Origin: Diabrotica undecimpunctata
Lineage: Eukaryota; Arthropoda; Insecta; Coleoptera; Chrysomelidae
Reading direction: 5' to 3'
Assembly (NCBI RefSeq): GCF_040954645.1
Contig: NC_092810.1
Coordinates: 72,248,160-72,312,159 of the forward strand
DNA: 64,000 nt
The notes beneath the pieces were generated by a model, which worked only from the letters and a program-made list of their open reading frames with translations, made no database searches and was not told where the DNA came from. Below, one piece after another: positions 51,211-62,389 of the stretch (within the stretch, counting starts at the first letter, position 1; each line of letters begins with the position of its first letter). The position numbers and the translations under genes are program-made.

Positions 51211-52479
51211 AACCTAGCCAATGTAAATTTAAAATAAACTATCTTTAAATTGATATTCTTATAAAACTAATTAAATTCTATAGACAATGTAAAATTTAAA
51301 CAAACTATCTTCAAAATTGAAACTGTTATGACACTAACTAAATTATATTAACAAAATTTTGTACCTTTCTTTCACTGAATGCCTAAATGAACTGTTTTCC
51401 ACTATATAGATTCTAATCACCACTGAAGTCTTCGTACTTCGGTTATCCTTGTTTTTGTGAAATTACTTTTTCCAATTATCAGCTTCTACCAATTTAAGAT
51501 ATATTTTTCTTCACCAGCATTTATAAACCACCAAGCAAACCAGCAAAACAGCATTTATATTTATTCTTCTTTTCAATATACCAATATCCAATTATTATAA
51601 GTTGATTTATACTAATCTCCAATCATAATATAATTTTAATTTCTTCCAATATACTTTTTTTTAATCTTCAATAATTATTTGTGTATAATTATAAATGTGC
51701 ATTAAAATATATGCATAATTTTTAATCTTCATTTAACTCACTATATTAAACAATTGGACTATTTGTAACTGATTCACTGACTCCAACTAACTTTCATATT
51801 TCTTACTAAACTTTTCTGACTGACTTCTTGAAAATTCTGAACAATTTACTTCACTAACTAAATGTGTCTACTAACTTTCATAATAAACTGGACTCACAGT
51901 AACTGTATCTCATAACTGATCGCTTCTAATCCAAATCACCGGGTATTTATATCTTTTTTCTGTTCTAGAATCATCTGGCAATAAATCATGTTCCATTTGT
52001 TCTATTAAATACATGTCTGAATTTTCTGGAACAAACCATTTCGCAAACATGGCCATCTCCGGTGATCCAGAGAATTCCATTCTTTTCTATTAATAATTTT
52101 GTTGACATTTAGGCTTTTCAGATCAGAATAAACATTTAAATCATTAAATATATATAAATTAAACATTTTAAACTAACATTATTATTATAACCCCACTTTA
52201 TATTCGTATTATGATTAATTTCTGTCTGTCAATTTACTGTATAGTTGGTTGCCTATGCACATGGCTCACTTAAATATATTTACAACATTAAAATACAACT
52301 TTTTACACTTATTATATGCTAATTTATTAAAAATGCCCTCACATAAATATATTTTTATTAAATTCTCTAGTATATAATTTCTTAAAATAACCAAATACTT
52401 GTTATATCTAAAATTATCTAGTATATAACTTATAAATTAATTTTTTAAACAATATATTTCTTTCTCCTATATCATATCA
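51003..52479 (-). repeat. 3' LTR of gypsy element B
   Basis: Homologous to the solo LTR 24310-25765. Read on the minus strand it starts TGATATGATATAGG, directly after a G-rich polypurine-like TTTTGGGGTAT, and ends ..CATCATAACA at the TA array. It contains its own internal (TA)n (51142-51207). Confidence 0.85.
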
Positions 52480-52982
52480 ATACCCCAAAATAATATTTAA
52501 AATAAATAATTTTCTTATTATTTTTTTAAATATTAATTTTCTCATACCTTATTAAATTTAATAAATCAATTTTTTTTTATTTAAAATGTGTTAAATACAT
52601 CCCTGTTCGCTGTCTATGTCAAAATGTCATGTCAAATAAAGCAATGGAAACTACGGAGAAAATAAACAATATAATCTAATCATCTATTATTGTGTTATGT
52701 TTATTTATAGACAAATTTTAGGAATTATTTCCATCAACAGGCTTTCATCCATATGAATTGGTAAGTTTTAAACTTTATTATATTAGAAAGACATTTACAC
52801 AATCAATCTGTATCTAACCCCAAAATTATGATTTTTAGGGTACACAATAATTTCCATATGTATAAGACAATAAATATGATGTCAAATTGATTCACAACAA
52901 AGAAATCTACCATCTATCTATGAAATGGATCTATCAGTAAGTTATTAGTGTTATTATATTTGTGTTAAAGGTATAGAAAACA
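52480..52982 (-). other. 3' noncoding region of gypsy element B
   Basis: About 500 bp between the pol stop and the polypurine tract, with no ORF. Confidence 0.6.
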
Positions 52983-55518
52983 TTATTCAATCTCTTCATG
53001 ATATTGAAAAATGTCGTTGATATGAAACATGCCTCTTAGTCTGTTCTCTGCATCTATTAACACATAACTATTTAGTCCATTCTGATTTTCAATTGTATAT
53101 GGACCTTCAAACATTGGTTGTAATTTCTTACAACGGTTTTCTTTAACATTACTTTTTCTAAGTGAACGAATTAACACTAGGTCTCCTTTTTGAAATGTGA
53201 TTGGTTTTTTTATATTTCGATTTTGTCTTCTGATATATTTTTCAGCTTTCCTCCTAATTCGGTTATTCACTTTCTGCATTACTTGTTCTAACATATCCTG
53301 ATTATATTCACTAATCCACTTTCTGTTTCCTATATGGCCAAACATTAAATATTCTGGTACTTCCTCTGTATTCAAATTATGTGTATTATTTAAAAAATAT
53401 TCTACTTGTGGTATGCATATGTTGCTGCCAAGTTTCATGTTGATTTTGGCACAGTATCCTTAAATATTTTATAACTTCTTTAATATATCTTTCTGCAGGA
53501 TTTGCCTGAGGATGTCTGATACTTGTAAAATGAATGTTGATTCCCTTTTTCTCACAAAATGCCCGAAATTTTTGGTTGTTAAAATATGTAGCATTATCTA
53601 TTATGCAATTTCTAAATGGTCCTATTTCTTCGAAAAATTGATTAATATATAATTTTAATGTTTTAACATTTGTTCTGGAGCAGGGATATAGTTTAATAAA
53701 TTTTGTATATAAATCAACTATCACTAGTATATGCTTTTTTCCTGTTGGACTGAGAACTAAATTTGAAATAAAATCCATGGAAACTGTATTTAGTTTTTCA
53801 TATACAACATTAGATTTATATGTGTTCTGGTTTTTGAAATTCTTTTCTTTGTTTAGTTGACATATTGGGCATTGGGTAGTAATTTCTTTTGCTATACTTA
53901 TGTCATTCTTTGCAAAATAATTGTCCCTAAATAGCATCCATAGGTTTCTTGAACCAATATGCATATAATTGTTATGTAAATTTTTCAATATTTTCTTTGC
54001 TAAAGTTCTAGTTATTACATATACTTCTATGCCATTTATTATTTTATAATATACCCCATCTTTCCTAAGGACTTTTTGTTTTTCACTCAAATTGATCTGA
54101 TCTCTTATAATTTCTTCTTTAGAATATAATCCAGTACTTTCTACTAATTGATTTAATCCAATTTTTATTGTTCGCTGCCCTTTTTGTGATGTATTTTCTA
54201 ACCTTGATAAAGCATCTGCCACTATATTGGATTTTCCAGAAATGTATTTGATTTCAAAGCAGTATTCACTAAGTATTAGACTCCACCGATGTATTCTACT
54301 GTTTCCATATTTGTTATTTAATATAGACGTTAAAGCTTGGTGATCTGTTTCTATTGTAAATTCATTACCCAACAAATAAAATCTTAATTTTGTGACACAG
54401 TGTATTATACTTGCTAGTTCTAATTCTGAAACTGAGTAACCCTTTTCATATGGCTTTGTAATTCTTGAAATGAATTGTATTGGGTATTCGACCCCATCAT
54501 GTATTTGTAATAATACCCCTGATAATCTCTCTATTGATGCATCTGTTCTTAATATGAATGGCTGTGTGTAGTCAGGATAGTATATTTTCAAATTTGATAG
54601 AAAAATGTTTTTAATCTCTTGGAATGCTAGTTCTTTTCTCTGATCCCATCTCCATTTTACACCTTTTCTCAGTAGTTCAAGTAATGAAAGTTCTTTTATA
54701 CTTAGATCTGGTATCATCCTTTTATAATAATTAATTATTCCCATAAATCCTCTTAAAGTTCTTAAATTGTGTGGTGTTTTATATTCCTGAATGACTTGTG
54801 TCCGTTCTGGATCCATTTCGATTCCCTTAGTGTTAAGTTTATAACCTAGATATATGACTTCTTTTTGAAAAAATGTACATTTTTCTTGATTTATTTTTAG
54901 TCCAACTTTGTCTAATCTATTTATTATAATTTTTAGGTGTTTCTCATGATCTTCAGCCGTTTTAGAAAAAATTAATATATCATCAATGTAGTGAATTACA
55001 AAATGTTCATATTGATCCAAAATATCATGAAGACATCTACATAGAGCACTGCAAGATGATTGAAGTCCAAATGGTACTACTTTGAATTGATATACTACTC
55101 CATCTATCTGAAATCCTGTATACTGTCTACTTTTTCTTTCTAGAGGTATTAACCAAAAGCTATGCTGTAAATCAATTTTAGTGAAAAATGACATTCCTGT
55201 AATTCTTCCTAGTATTCCATCTATACTCATTGGTGCTTCAAATTGCTTTTCAGTGATCTTGTTAATATTCCTTGCATCCAAACATAACCTGATTTCACCT
55301 GATCTTTTACGTACTACTACTATAGGATTTATAAAACGTGTGTCTGCCTTCTCAATGATTCCATCTTCTAACATATTATTAATTGTTTTGTTTACTTCTT
55401 CTCTGTATTTATATGGTATTGGGTATGATTTTGTTTTAAAATCTTTTTCTTCTTTAACTTTTATACTATGGATATAATTTTGTGCAATTCTATTTTCTTT
55501 ATTGACAAGTCCCTTGTG
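52983..55518 (-). pseudogene. pol: Pol of gypsy element B, downstream part
   Basis: Continues the pol frame broken by the LINE insertion. It contains the RT palm (FFTKIDLQHSFWLIPL; YIDDILIFSKT near 54980), RNase H (LRTDASIERLSGVLL near 54550), the integrase zinc region (HIGSRNLWMLF..CPICQLNK, 53850-53960) and the integrase core (VSMDFISNL, CIIDNATYFN, RHPQANPAERYIKEV). A single-base frame change between about 53385 and 53438 separates the core from the integrase C-terminus (GDLVLIR, FEGPYTIENQNG), which ends at 52983. The bases 55298-55518 are duplicated at 61268-61488. Confidence 0.9.
55298..55518. repeat. 221-bp target-site duplication, left copy
   Basis: Identical base for base to 61268-61488. 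It encodes (minus strand) part of the gypsy B pol, from HKGLVNKEN to VVVRKRSG. It borders the 5' end of the jockey LINE. Confidence 0.95.
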
Positions 55519-55707
55519 GGTCAAAGTTGAAACACGCTTTTTGAAGTTCCTTATAATTTTTTAGAGATTTAAATAGTATTAAATACAGTTCCGTAGTAGT
55601 ATTCATAGAAATTAGACGTACAATTAGAAATACAATTAATATTGTGCTTTAAATTGTGAAATTTGTTGCATTCTAACAGCAATATCGTTTGTTGAACCAC
55701 CAACCAT

Positions 55708-57171
55708 ATGAGTGTCAATAGCGGGGGGAAACCCCCTGACCCCAAAAAACCCACAAAACCAGCTATATCTGGAAATATATTCGATAGTCAAAGTGATGCC
55801 GAAATGGATATTTCTGTAAGTACTCCAATTCCAATTAATTTGATGAATAATGCAAATACAACCAATCTGAATGAGACACAACAAAAAGTAATAAAACAGG
55901 TAAGGCAAGCATTTTTATTCAATAGTAATGATCTAGGCCCATATCATGTATATATCGAGAATAGCTCTACTGAGTTTAAAGGTAAACTAAATCCTTTAAA
56001 GATTGGTGAAATTATTTTGTCTAACTTTCCTGAAGCAGACAATATGATTTCAAGTATAGACGCCATTGGCCGAAATAGAATTAGAGTCAAATGCAAAGAT
56101 TATAAAACTGCCAATAACCTCATTAAAAACAAAACTCTAGAAATATTTCGTTTAAATAATTTAGATCTGTATATTCCAAAATTTATTTTACACAGACAAG
56201 GAGTTATTAGGGATATAGACACAGATTTATCGGAAGAGTATATTAAAAATAGAATTAAACAGTATGATAGTCATTGCATATTTGAAATTGCAAACGTTAA
56301 AAGAATTACGCGTAAAGTAGAAAAAATTGTTAATGAGGAAAAAATTGTCGAATATGTCCCTACTAAATCTTGTATTGTGACCTTTAAATCACAAACTTTA
56401 CCTAAATATATAGTAATCAATAAGGTTATTAAAGAAGTTGAAATATATAAACAGAAAGTTTTGTTATGTTTTAACTGTCTTAGATACGGCCACTTGGGAA
56501 ATCAATGTAGGAGTCAGCCAAGATGTAACAGATGCCAAGAAACCCATAATTCAAAGAATTGTACAAAAGTTGAGTTCACACAAGTATGTTTCAGTTGTAA
56601 GGGGAATCATTTAACCACAAACTTAAGCGCATGCCCAGAATTTACACGACAAAAGTTAATAAAAGAGACGATGGGTTTAACAAACGTTAATTTTTACGAT
56701 GCAAATAAACAAGTGCCTAAGAATTCATATGCTAGTGTTCTTAGGACCAATACAGCCAACAATGATACAAATCTTCCACAAAATTCACAACCTTGTACTT
56801 CCTCCCAAGGAAATAATTTTGCTAAATTCATATTTAATCCTCACACAAATACCAGTAGGCCGAATAAAAGGCAGAAACCAAATAATTCAGACCCAACTGA
56901 TATAGCTAGAAAAGAAATAGTATCTACAGTTTCCATTCCAAAACATCCTGAGGGAATAGTTAAAAGTCAATTTTACCAAAAAAACTTAAACATTGCAGAT
57001 TCACGGTCAGAAGAGTTAAATTCTTCTGTAATAAATGTCATTTTAGATTCGGTTCTTACAATTATTAATTCAATTAAACAAAATAATAATTTTAATATTT
57101 CAAAAGCTGATGTAATTCAGATAATTAGTAACCATTTTAACCAAAATCTAGCATCAAATTCGCAGACTTAA
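55708..57171 (+). CDS. Jockey LINE ORF1 (Gag-like RNA-binding protein)
   Basis: 487 codons from ATG. The N-terminal part is Pro/Lys rich. The middle has an RRM-like, jockey-type central region (NRIRVKCKDYKTANNLIKN; YVPTKSCIVTFKSQTLPKYI). Three zinc knuckles follow: CFNCLRYGHLGNQC, CNRCQETHNSKNC and CFSCKGNHLTTNLSAC (56468-56640). The C-terminus is Asn rich. ORF1 of this clade packages the element RNA. The old LINE at 9254 keeps related knuckles. Confidence 0.92.
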   Translation: MSVNSGGKPPDPKKPTKPAISGNIFDSQSDAEMDISVSTPIPINLMNNANTTNLNETQQKVIKQVRQAFLFNSNDLGPYHVYIENSSTEFKGKLNPLKIGEIILSNFPEADNMISSIDAIGRNRIRVKCKDYKTANNLIKNKTLEIFRLNNLDLYIPKFILHRQGVIRDIDTDLSEEYIKNRIKQYDSHCIFEIANVKRITRKVEKIVNEEKIVEYVPTKSCIVTFKSQTLPKYIVINKVIKEVEIYKQKVLLCFNCLRYGHLGNQCRSQPRCNRCQETHNSKNCTKVEFTQVCFSCKGNHLTTNLSACPEFTRQKLIKETMGLTNVNFYDANKQVPKNSYASVLRTNTANNDTNLPQNSQPCTSSQGNNFAKFIFNPHTNTSRPNKRQKPNNSDPTDIARKEIVSTVSIPKHPEGIVKSQFYQKNLNIADSRSEELNSSVINVILDSVLTIINSIKQNNNFNISKADVIQIISNHFNQNLASNSQT

Positions 57172-60100
57172 ATAAAATAAACAGATTACAGTGGAACTGT
57201 CGTTCAGCAGTTGCCAATAAAGAAAATTTAGAATATTTACTTCATCAGAACGACATCACTATAGCTCTATTATCTGAAACCTGGTTCAAACCGGGAAAAT
57301 ATTATAATTTTAAAGAATTTAATTGTGTTCGAGCTGATCGCCCTGATGGATATGGCGGTTGTGCAATCCTTTTGAAATCCAACATCATATATAAAGAAAT
57401 AAATTTTCGAAATACGTATTCGTTTACATATAAGTGTATTTCAATAAAAATTTCACATTTCAAGAAACCTTTACATATAATTTCTCTATATAATGAACCC
57501 AGGAATAAAGTTTTAATTCAACAATGGATCAATTTTTTAGAAAATATACCAAAACCAGTTATAATTGGAGGCGATTTTAACGCACACAATTTGGCATGGG
57601 GCTGCGAAGTTGATGATAGATTAGGTAAAGATCTTCTAGATGCTATAGAATACTGTAATTTAGAATATTTAAACGACGGATCCCCCACTCTTGCTATTTC
57701 CAATAAACCTTCTGCTGTAGACTTAACCATTTGTTCCCGAGATATCGCCTCTTATTTTCGTTGGAATACTCTACAAGAACCTTATGGATCTAATCATGTG
57801 CCAATTATTTTTTCATCACAAAGTTTCTCCGCAGCAGAAGCCACATCCAGTAGAAATCATAGAATATGGAACCTTAGCAGAGCCAATTGGATGATCTATA
57901 CCAGTACTTTGGAAACAATGAAAATACCATTAATCTACGAAGAATTGTTGACAAATATAAACCAAGCAGCCAACGTCGCTATCCCAAAACATTCTTCCAT
58001 TAAAGAAAAAAACAAAGGTCATATTCCGAAACCATGGTGGAACAATCATTGTCAGTTAGCAGCTGAAAATAGAAAACATGCGTTTATAAATTATAAACAG
58101 AATCCAACGCTCCAAAACCTAATGGAGTATAAACGACTAGATGCTATTGCAAAGAAAATCTTCAAACAGAAGAAAAAGAAAAATTGGATTGATTTTTGCG
58201 AAAGCCTTAACTCAAGAACACCAATAAAAGATGTCTGGAAAAAAGTTAATTGTTTTAAAAACCGCAAACAAGCCAACAAAGTACCTATTGATCCCGAAGA
58301 TACATGGTTGCAGGAATTCCATAGAAAAATTGCACCGGCATGGGTTCCAAATGACGACACTGTACAAGAACATATCCAAACAGTACCCCGACAAAACCAC
58401 AATTTTGACGAAAATTTTTATTTATGGGAATTGCATCGAGCCCTTGAACAAAGAAATAATACTTCTCCAGGTATTGACAATGTGTCATATTCGCTGTTAT
58501 ACAACTTACCTATAGAATATAAAATTTCACTAGTAAACATTTTCAACAATATTTGGAAAAATAAGACACCAGTACCAAATAGTTGGAAAGAGTACCTGGT
58601 AATTCCGATTAAAAAACCTGGCAGACCAGAACGTGATCCAAGTTCTTACCGACCTATCTCCTTATCTTCATGTGTTTTAAAAACATTTGAAAGAATAATT
58701 AAAAATAGATTTGAACATTGGCTAGAACACGATGGTATACTTCCAAGTTCCCAATATGGTTTTCGCAAGTCTAGGTCCACTCAAGACGCAACTACAGCTC
58801 TAGTTACTTCAATTCAGCTTAATTTTACATCAAATAAGTCTACAGCAGCTGCGTTCCTTGACGTTTCTGCTGCTTTTGATAATGTTAATTTAGACATTCT
58901 TTACCAAAAAATGTTGTATATTGGAATCCCTAGATCATTTGCTCTCTTTTTAAAATCTTTGTATTCTAACAGACTAACTTTTTTAAAAATTAATAATGAG
59001 GAATTTTCATACTCTCGACTCACTAATATTGGATTGCCACAGGGGAGTATTTTAAGCCCGATTTTATACATCCTGTACAACATAGATCTTGAAGTTAGTA
59101 TACTGAACCATACAAAAATTCTTCAATATGCTGATGATGTTGTTTTATACACAGCAGGAAAATTGTTAAGTACCTGTGAGGATAATTTGAAAGTCACATT
59201 AGAAATCGTAAATCAGTACTATGAAGAAATAGGTTTATCAATTTCCGACACAAAAACTGAGGTGTGTTACTTTTCACAAAAACATAGAGTTCCACAAGGC
59301 AATCTTAATGTGGGAAAGTTTAATTTCCCTATAAAAAACTGTATTAAGTATCTTGGTACCTATCTAGACAGGAAATTGTTATGGAAAGATCACATTCATC
59401 AAATTGTCAAAAAATCAGAAAACTCAATAAACATTTTAAGAGCTTTCTGTAAAACAAATTGGGGAGCAGACCCAAATATTGCTTTGATGTTTTACCGTAA
59501 CATGATCAGGCCGATTTTCGATTATAACTGTCATTTATTTGGATCAGCGTCCAATACACATCTAAACAAACTTGAAATTCAAAAAAATAAATGCCTGAGA
59601 TTATGCCTAGGTTATTTAAAATCCACTCCAGTCCAAATAATGGAAAATGAAGCGGTGGAACCTCCATTGCATTTACGCCGCCAATTTCTTAGCGACAAAT
59701 TCACAGTCCGAATTATGTCCAAAAATTGTAAATACCTTCAAGATCTTAATGAGCTATCAGTTTTAGACCTCACCCATAGGTACTGGAGAACTAAAAAATC
59801 TATACCTTTGGTAGAAAGCTATCTAAGTACGGTAAAATATAACGATATTCTCTATAAAAGCCAAATTCCGCCCTACTACGGTGAAATGGCAAAAACACTA
59901 TTTTCTAGAAAGGTTAGGATATGTTACTTAAACTCACATTTACTCCCAAATATGTTTGATATAATTATTAAAGAAAAATGGACTAATTATCAGTACATTT
60001 TTACTGATGGGTCAAAAGATGCAAATGGAACGGGCTGTGCAATGTTCCACGAAAATAAAAATTACCATCACCAGTATAGCTTACCCAGTGAATGCTCAAT

Positions 60101-60848
60101 ATACACAGCAGAAATGATGGCAATAATGTTTGCTCTTCAGTATGTAGTACTGAATCCGACTAGCAACTATGTTATATTTACTGACAGTAAAAGCGTGGTC
60201 GACAGATTTAACAGCATTCAAACAGTTAAACAAATAAACCACATTGAACTGGAAATTCTTAAAATTCTTTATGAAACTATACAATTAGGATTAAATGTAA
60301 CAATTACATGGATCAAGGGCCATTCGGGAATAAAAGGCAATGAGATCGTTGACAATTTGGCTAAATCAGCATACATGCTTGGAGAAAAAGTAAACAGAAA
60401 TTTAATTCCAGCGACAGATATTGACACCGTTAGTAGACAAAAACTTAAAAATAATTGGCATTTACATTACAGAGAATGTAAGACTGGCTTAAACTTTTAT
60501 CATTGTAACACTAGGATACCCTCCATAAGATGGTTCTACACAGAATCTAATCGACATTTTATAAAGACCATTAATCGGCTGAGAGCAAATCATGCTCTTA
60601 CGCCATCTTACATGCATGGAATCGGCTTATCAAATACTCCCAATTGTACTTGTGGTAAAATAGGCGATCTAACACATATTATATTAGAATGTGATTTACA
60701 AATTATTAATATAAACGAACTTTATAAGGAATTAATAAATTCTAAGTGTTGTTTTCCAACAAATCTTAATCTTTTAATATTTTCAAATAATATGGAAATT
60801 CTTCATTGCATTTACAAACATGTTAAAATATGTAAATATAAGTTGTAA
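57141..60848 (+). CDS. Jockey LINE ORF2 (endonuclease, reverse transcriptase, RNase H)
   Basis: Open for 1235 codons from after a stop at 57138-57140. It overlaps the end of ORF1 by 31 nt in the -1 frame, and the first recognisable residues (INRLQWNCRSAVANKENL) precede any in-frame ATG. Domains: AP-type endonuclease (LLSETW, IIGGDFNAHNLAWG near 57561, DLTIC, GSNHVPI), reverse transcriptase (YGFRKSRSTQDA, FLDVSAAFDNV, LPQGSILSPILY, QYADDVVLYT near 59127), RNase H (FTDGSKDANGTG, TAEMMAI, FTDSKSVVD, WIKGHSGIKGNEIVD) and a C-terminal CCHC-like TCGKIGDLTHIILEC. All catalytic residues that I can identify are present. Translation probably depends on termination-reinitiation or frameshifting after ORF1. 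Confidence 0.93.
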   Translation, partial: PKSSIKFADLNKINRLQWNCRSAVANKENLEYLLHQNDITIALLSETWFKPGKYYNFKEFNCVRADRPDGYGGCAILLKSNIIYKEINFRNTYSFTYKCISIKISHFKKPLHIISLYNEPRNKVLIQQWINFLENIPKPVIIGGDFNAHNLAWGCEVDDRLGKDLLDAIEYCNLEYLNDGSPTLAISNKPSAVDLTICSRDIASYFRWNTLQEPYGSNHVPIIFSSQSFSAAEATSSRNHRIWNLSRANWMIYTSTLETMKIPLIYEELLTNINQAANVAIPKHSSIKEKNKGHIPKPWWNNHCQLAAENRKHAFINYKQNPTLQNLMEYKRLDAIAKKIFKQKKKKNWIDFCESLNSRTPIKDVWKKVNCFKNRKQANKVPIDPEDTWLQEFHRKIAPAWVPNDDTVQEHIQTVPRQNHNFDENFYLWELHRALEQRNNTSPGIDNVSYSLLYNLPIEYKISLVNIFNNIWKNKTPVPNSWKEYLVIPIKKPGRPERDPSSYRPISLSSCVLKTFERIIKNRFEHWLEHDGILPSSQYGFRKSRSTQDATTALVTSIQLNFTSNKSTAAAFLDVSAAFDNVNLDILYQKMLYIGIPRSFALFLKSLYSNRLTFLKINNEEFSYSRLTNIGLPQGSILSPILYILYNIDLEVSILNHTKILQYADDVVLYTAGKLLSTCEDNLKVTLEIVNQYYEEIGLSISDTKTEVCYFSQKHRVPQGNLNVGKFNFPIKNCIKYLGTYLDRKLLWKDHIHQIVKKSENSINILRAFCKTNWGADPNIALMFYRNMIRPIFDYNCHLFGSASNTHLNKLEIQKNKCLRLCLGYLKSTPVQIMENEAVEPPLHLRRQFLSDKFTVRIMSKNCKYLQDLNELSVLDLTHRYWRTKKSIPLVESYLSTVKYNDILYKSQIPPYYGEMAKTLFSRKVRICYLNSHLLPNMFDIIIKEKWTNYQYIFTDGSKDANGTGCAMFHENKNYHHQYSLPSECSIYTAEMMAIMFALQYVVLNPTSNYVIFTDSKSVVDRFNSIQTVKQINHIELEILKILYETIQLGLNVTITWIKGHSGIKGNEIVDNLAKSAYMLGEKVNRNLIPATDIDTVSRQKLKNNWHLHYRECKTGLNFYHCNTRIPSIRWFYTESNRHFIKTINRLRANHALTPSYMHGIGLSNTPNCTCGKIGDLTHIILECDLQIININELYKELINSKCCFPTNLNLLIFSNNMEILHCIYKHVKICKYKL

Positions 60849-60882
60849 ATAGTATATAGGCGTAATCTGTTAATATGGTTTG

Positions 60883-60931
<49 letters not shown>

Positions 60932-61267
60932 ATTAAGAAAATAGAAATAGAACAAAAAACAAAAAAATAAATCCAAAAAAAAAGAACAAAAAAAAGCAAA
61001 AAACAAAAAAAAAATCAAAACAGCAACAAAACAAAAAAAAACAAGAAAATAATAAAAGAATAAAATAAAAATAAAAAAAAAAACAAAATAAAAATATATC
61101 AAAACAAAATGTATGTACCTATCCATAAAAATATTAGCTATATGTAGTACCAACATTTGACTATGAATCTGCAATCAATAATAATTGAAATTCAGTCGAT
61201 TTTAACAATAAACACAAACAAGTCTGGCTAATTGGCTCTGCCAAAGCCATTTTTCAGAAAAAAAAAA
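60849..61267 (+). other. 3' untranslated region and A tail of the jockey LINE
   Basis: Holds a 47-nt A run (60883-60929), about 160 bp of A-rich low-complexity sequence, then unique sequence and the terminal GGCTCTGCCAAAGCCATTTTT with a final A tail at 61259-61267. The target duplication shows that the element ends here, not at the internal A run. Confidence 0.8.
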
Positions 61268-61809
61268 CCTGATCTTTTACGTACTACTACTATAGGATTT
61301 ATAAAACGTGTGTCTGCCTTCTCAATGATTCCATCTTCTAACATATTATTAATTGTTTTGTTTACTTCTTCTCTGTATTTATATGGTATTGGGTATGATT
61401 TTGTTTTAAAATCTTTTTCTTCTTTAACTTTTATACTATGGATATAATTTTGTGCAATTCTATTTTCTTTATTGACAAGTCCCTTGTGTTGCTGCAATAT
61501 GGAAACGACTATTGATTTATATTCTTCAGGGCAATTTAAAACTTTCATCATATCTTCTTCTTTACAAATAACATTATTCTTCATTATGTACTCATTATTC
61601 CTTGCTTCCAATTTTACGCATTCCACCTCGTAGGCATCCATCTGCTTAAAATTTCCATTCCTTAAATATTCACTACAATAATTATTCTTTACATTCTTTT
61701 GGGACATATCCCTATCATCAAAATACATTTCTTCTTCATAAACATCATTATTTTCTTTTAATAATATCCTATCAACTCTTATTCCTTCTTCCACCTCATC
61801 TTTCTGCAT
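61268..61809 (-). pseudogene. pol: Pol of gypsy element B, upstream part (with right copy of duplication)
   Basis: Minus-strand frame from ATG 61809. An acidic linker (DEVEEGIRVDRILLKEN) leads into the RT N-terminus (KSYPIPYKYREEVNKTINNM, INPIVVVRKRSG), where the LINE cuts it. The first 221 bases on the plus strand (61268-61488) are the duplicate of 55298-55518. The frame differs from the protease ORF, which ends at 61818. Either pro and RT are naturally offset or a frameshift has occurred. Confidence 0.85.
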
Positions 61810-61817
61810 AAATTTAA

Positions 61818-62266
61818 TTATTGCCCTTCCAAAGTTACCATTTTTTCTTCAAAATCTATCTTTACTTTCTTCTTTTCCAATTCATCATTTACCATTAATA
61901 TATCAACACATAAATCCTTGACAATAAATCCTTGCATATTAATTTCTTTATTAAGAATATTAATTTTAAAATTGGCTAGTTTATCAATTTCACCCAACTT
62001 CTTATTATTTGCACCAATAATTTTAATTTTTGGAATCTTTATTATATCTGATAGTTTTAATGTATTAAAAATAAAATTCTCCGAGACTAAAGTACTTTCT
62101 GAACCAGTATCTATCATAATTTTAATCATTTTATTTTTGGCCAAAGCATTTATATAAATTAAATTAATAGATTCAATAATTTTATCTTCATCTAAAGAAA
62201 TAAATTCAGAAGGTTTTTCATAATAGCAATGGCCTAACTTGTAATTCAGAAAGTTTACTGCACAAA
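61818..62266 (-). CDS. pro: Protease region of gypsy element B
   Basis: The frame enters by a -1 shift at the gag end (see 62255-62385) and reads CAVNFLNYKLGHCYYEKPSE, then IMIDTGSESTLVS, the aspartic protease active site (near 62125-62090). It ends at a stop at 61818-61820. It is short, as expected for a gypsy protease. Confidence 0.8.
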
Positions 62267-62385
62267 ATTTTGATTATTAGAATTGTCAGATTGTATCTGA
62301 CCACTTGGATCTGATGTACTATGTCTTTCCCTACTATGACTTCTACTCACATTTTCTTGCCTTGTATTATTTCGTTCCCTGTCTT
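62255..62385 (-). pseudogene. gag: C-terminus of Gag of gypsy element B with frameshift site
   Basis: Minus-strand frame RQENVSRSHSRERHSTSDPS and on to NNQNFVQ, then stop (62257-62255). In the gag frame the heptamer A AAT TTT (62270-62264) fits the X XXY YYZ slippery rule. Slipping back one base gives exactly the protease frame (TGT GCA GTA AAC). The rest of gag lies to the right and is cut off by the MULE insertion. Confidence 0.75.
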
Positions 62386-62389
62386 CGCA

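Larger units (their letters stand above)
55519..61267 (+). mobile_element. Full-length jockey-clade LINE, apparently intact
   Basis: 5.75 kb: a 189-bp 5' leader, ORF1 (55708-57171), ORF2 (57141-60848), a 3' untranslated region with a 47-nt internal A run, a terminal motif CTCTGCCAAAGCCATTTTT and a short 3' A tail abutting the target duplication. Both ORFs are free of stops. It interrupts the gypsy B pol gene. With exact flanking duplications it is very young and may be competent. Confidence 0.92.

Noticed and set aside
60812..61174. Phe-rich 120-codon minus-strand ORF
   Set aside because: It is the complement of the A-rich 3' region of the LINE.
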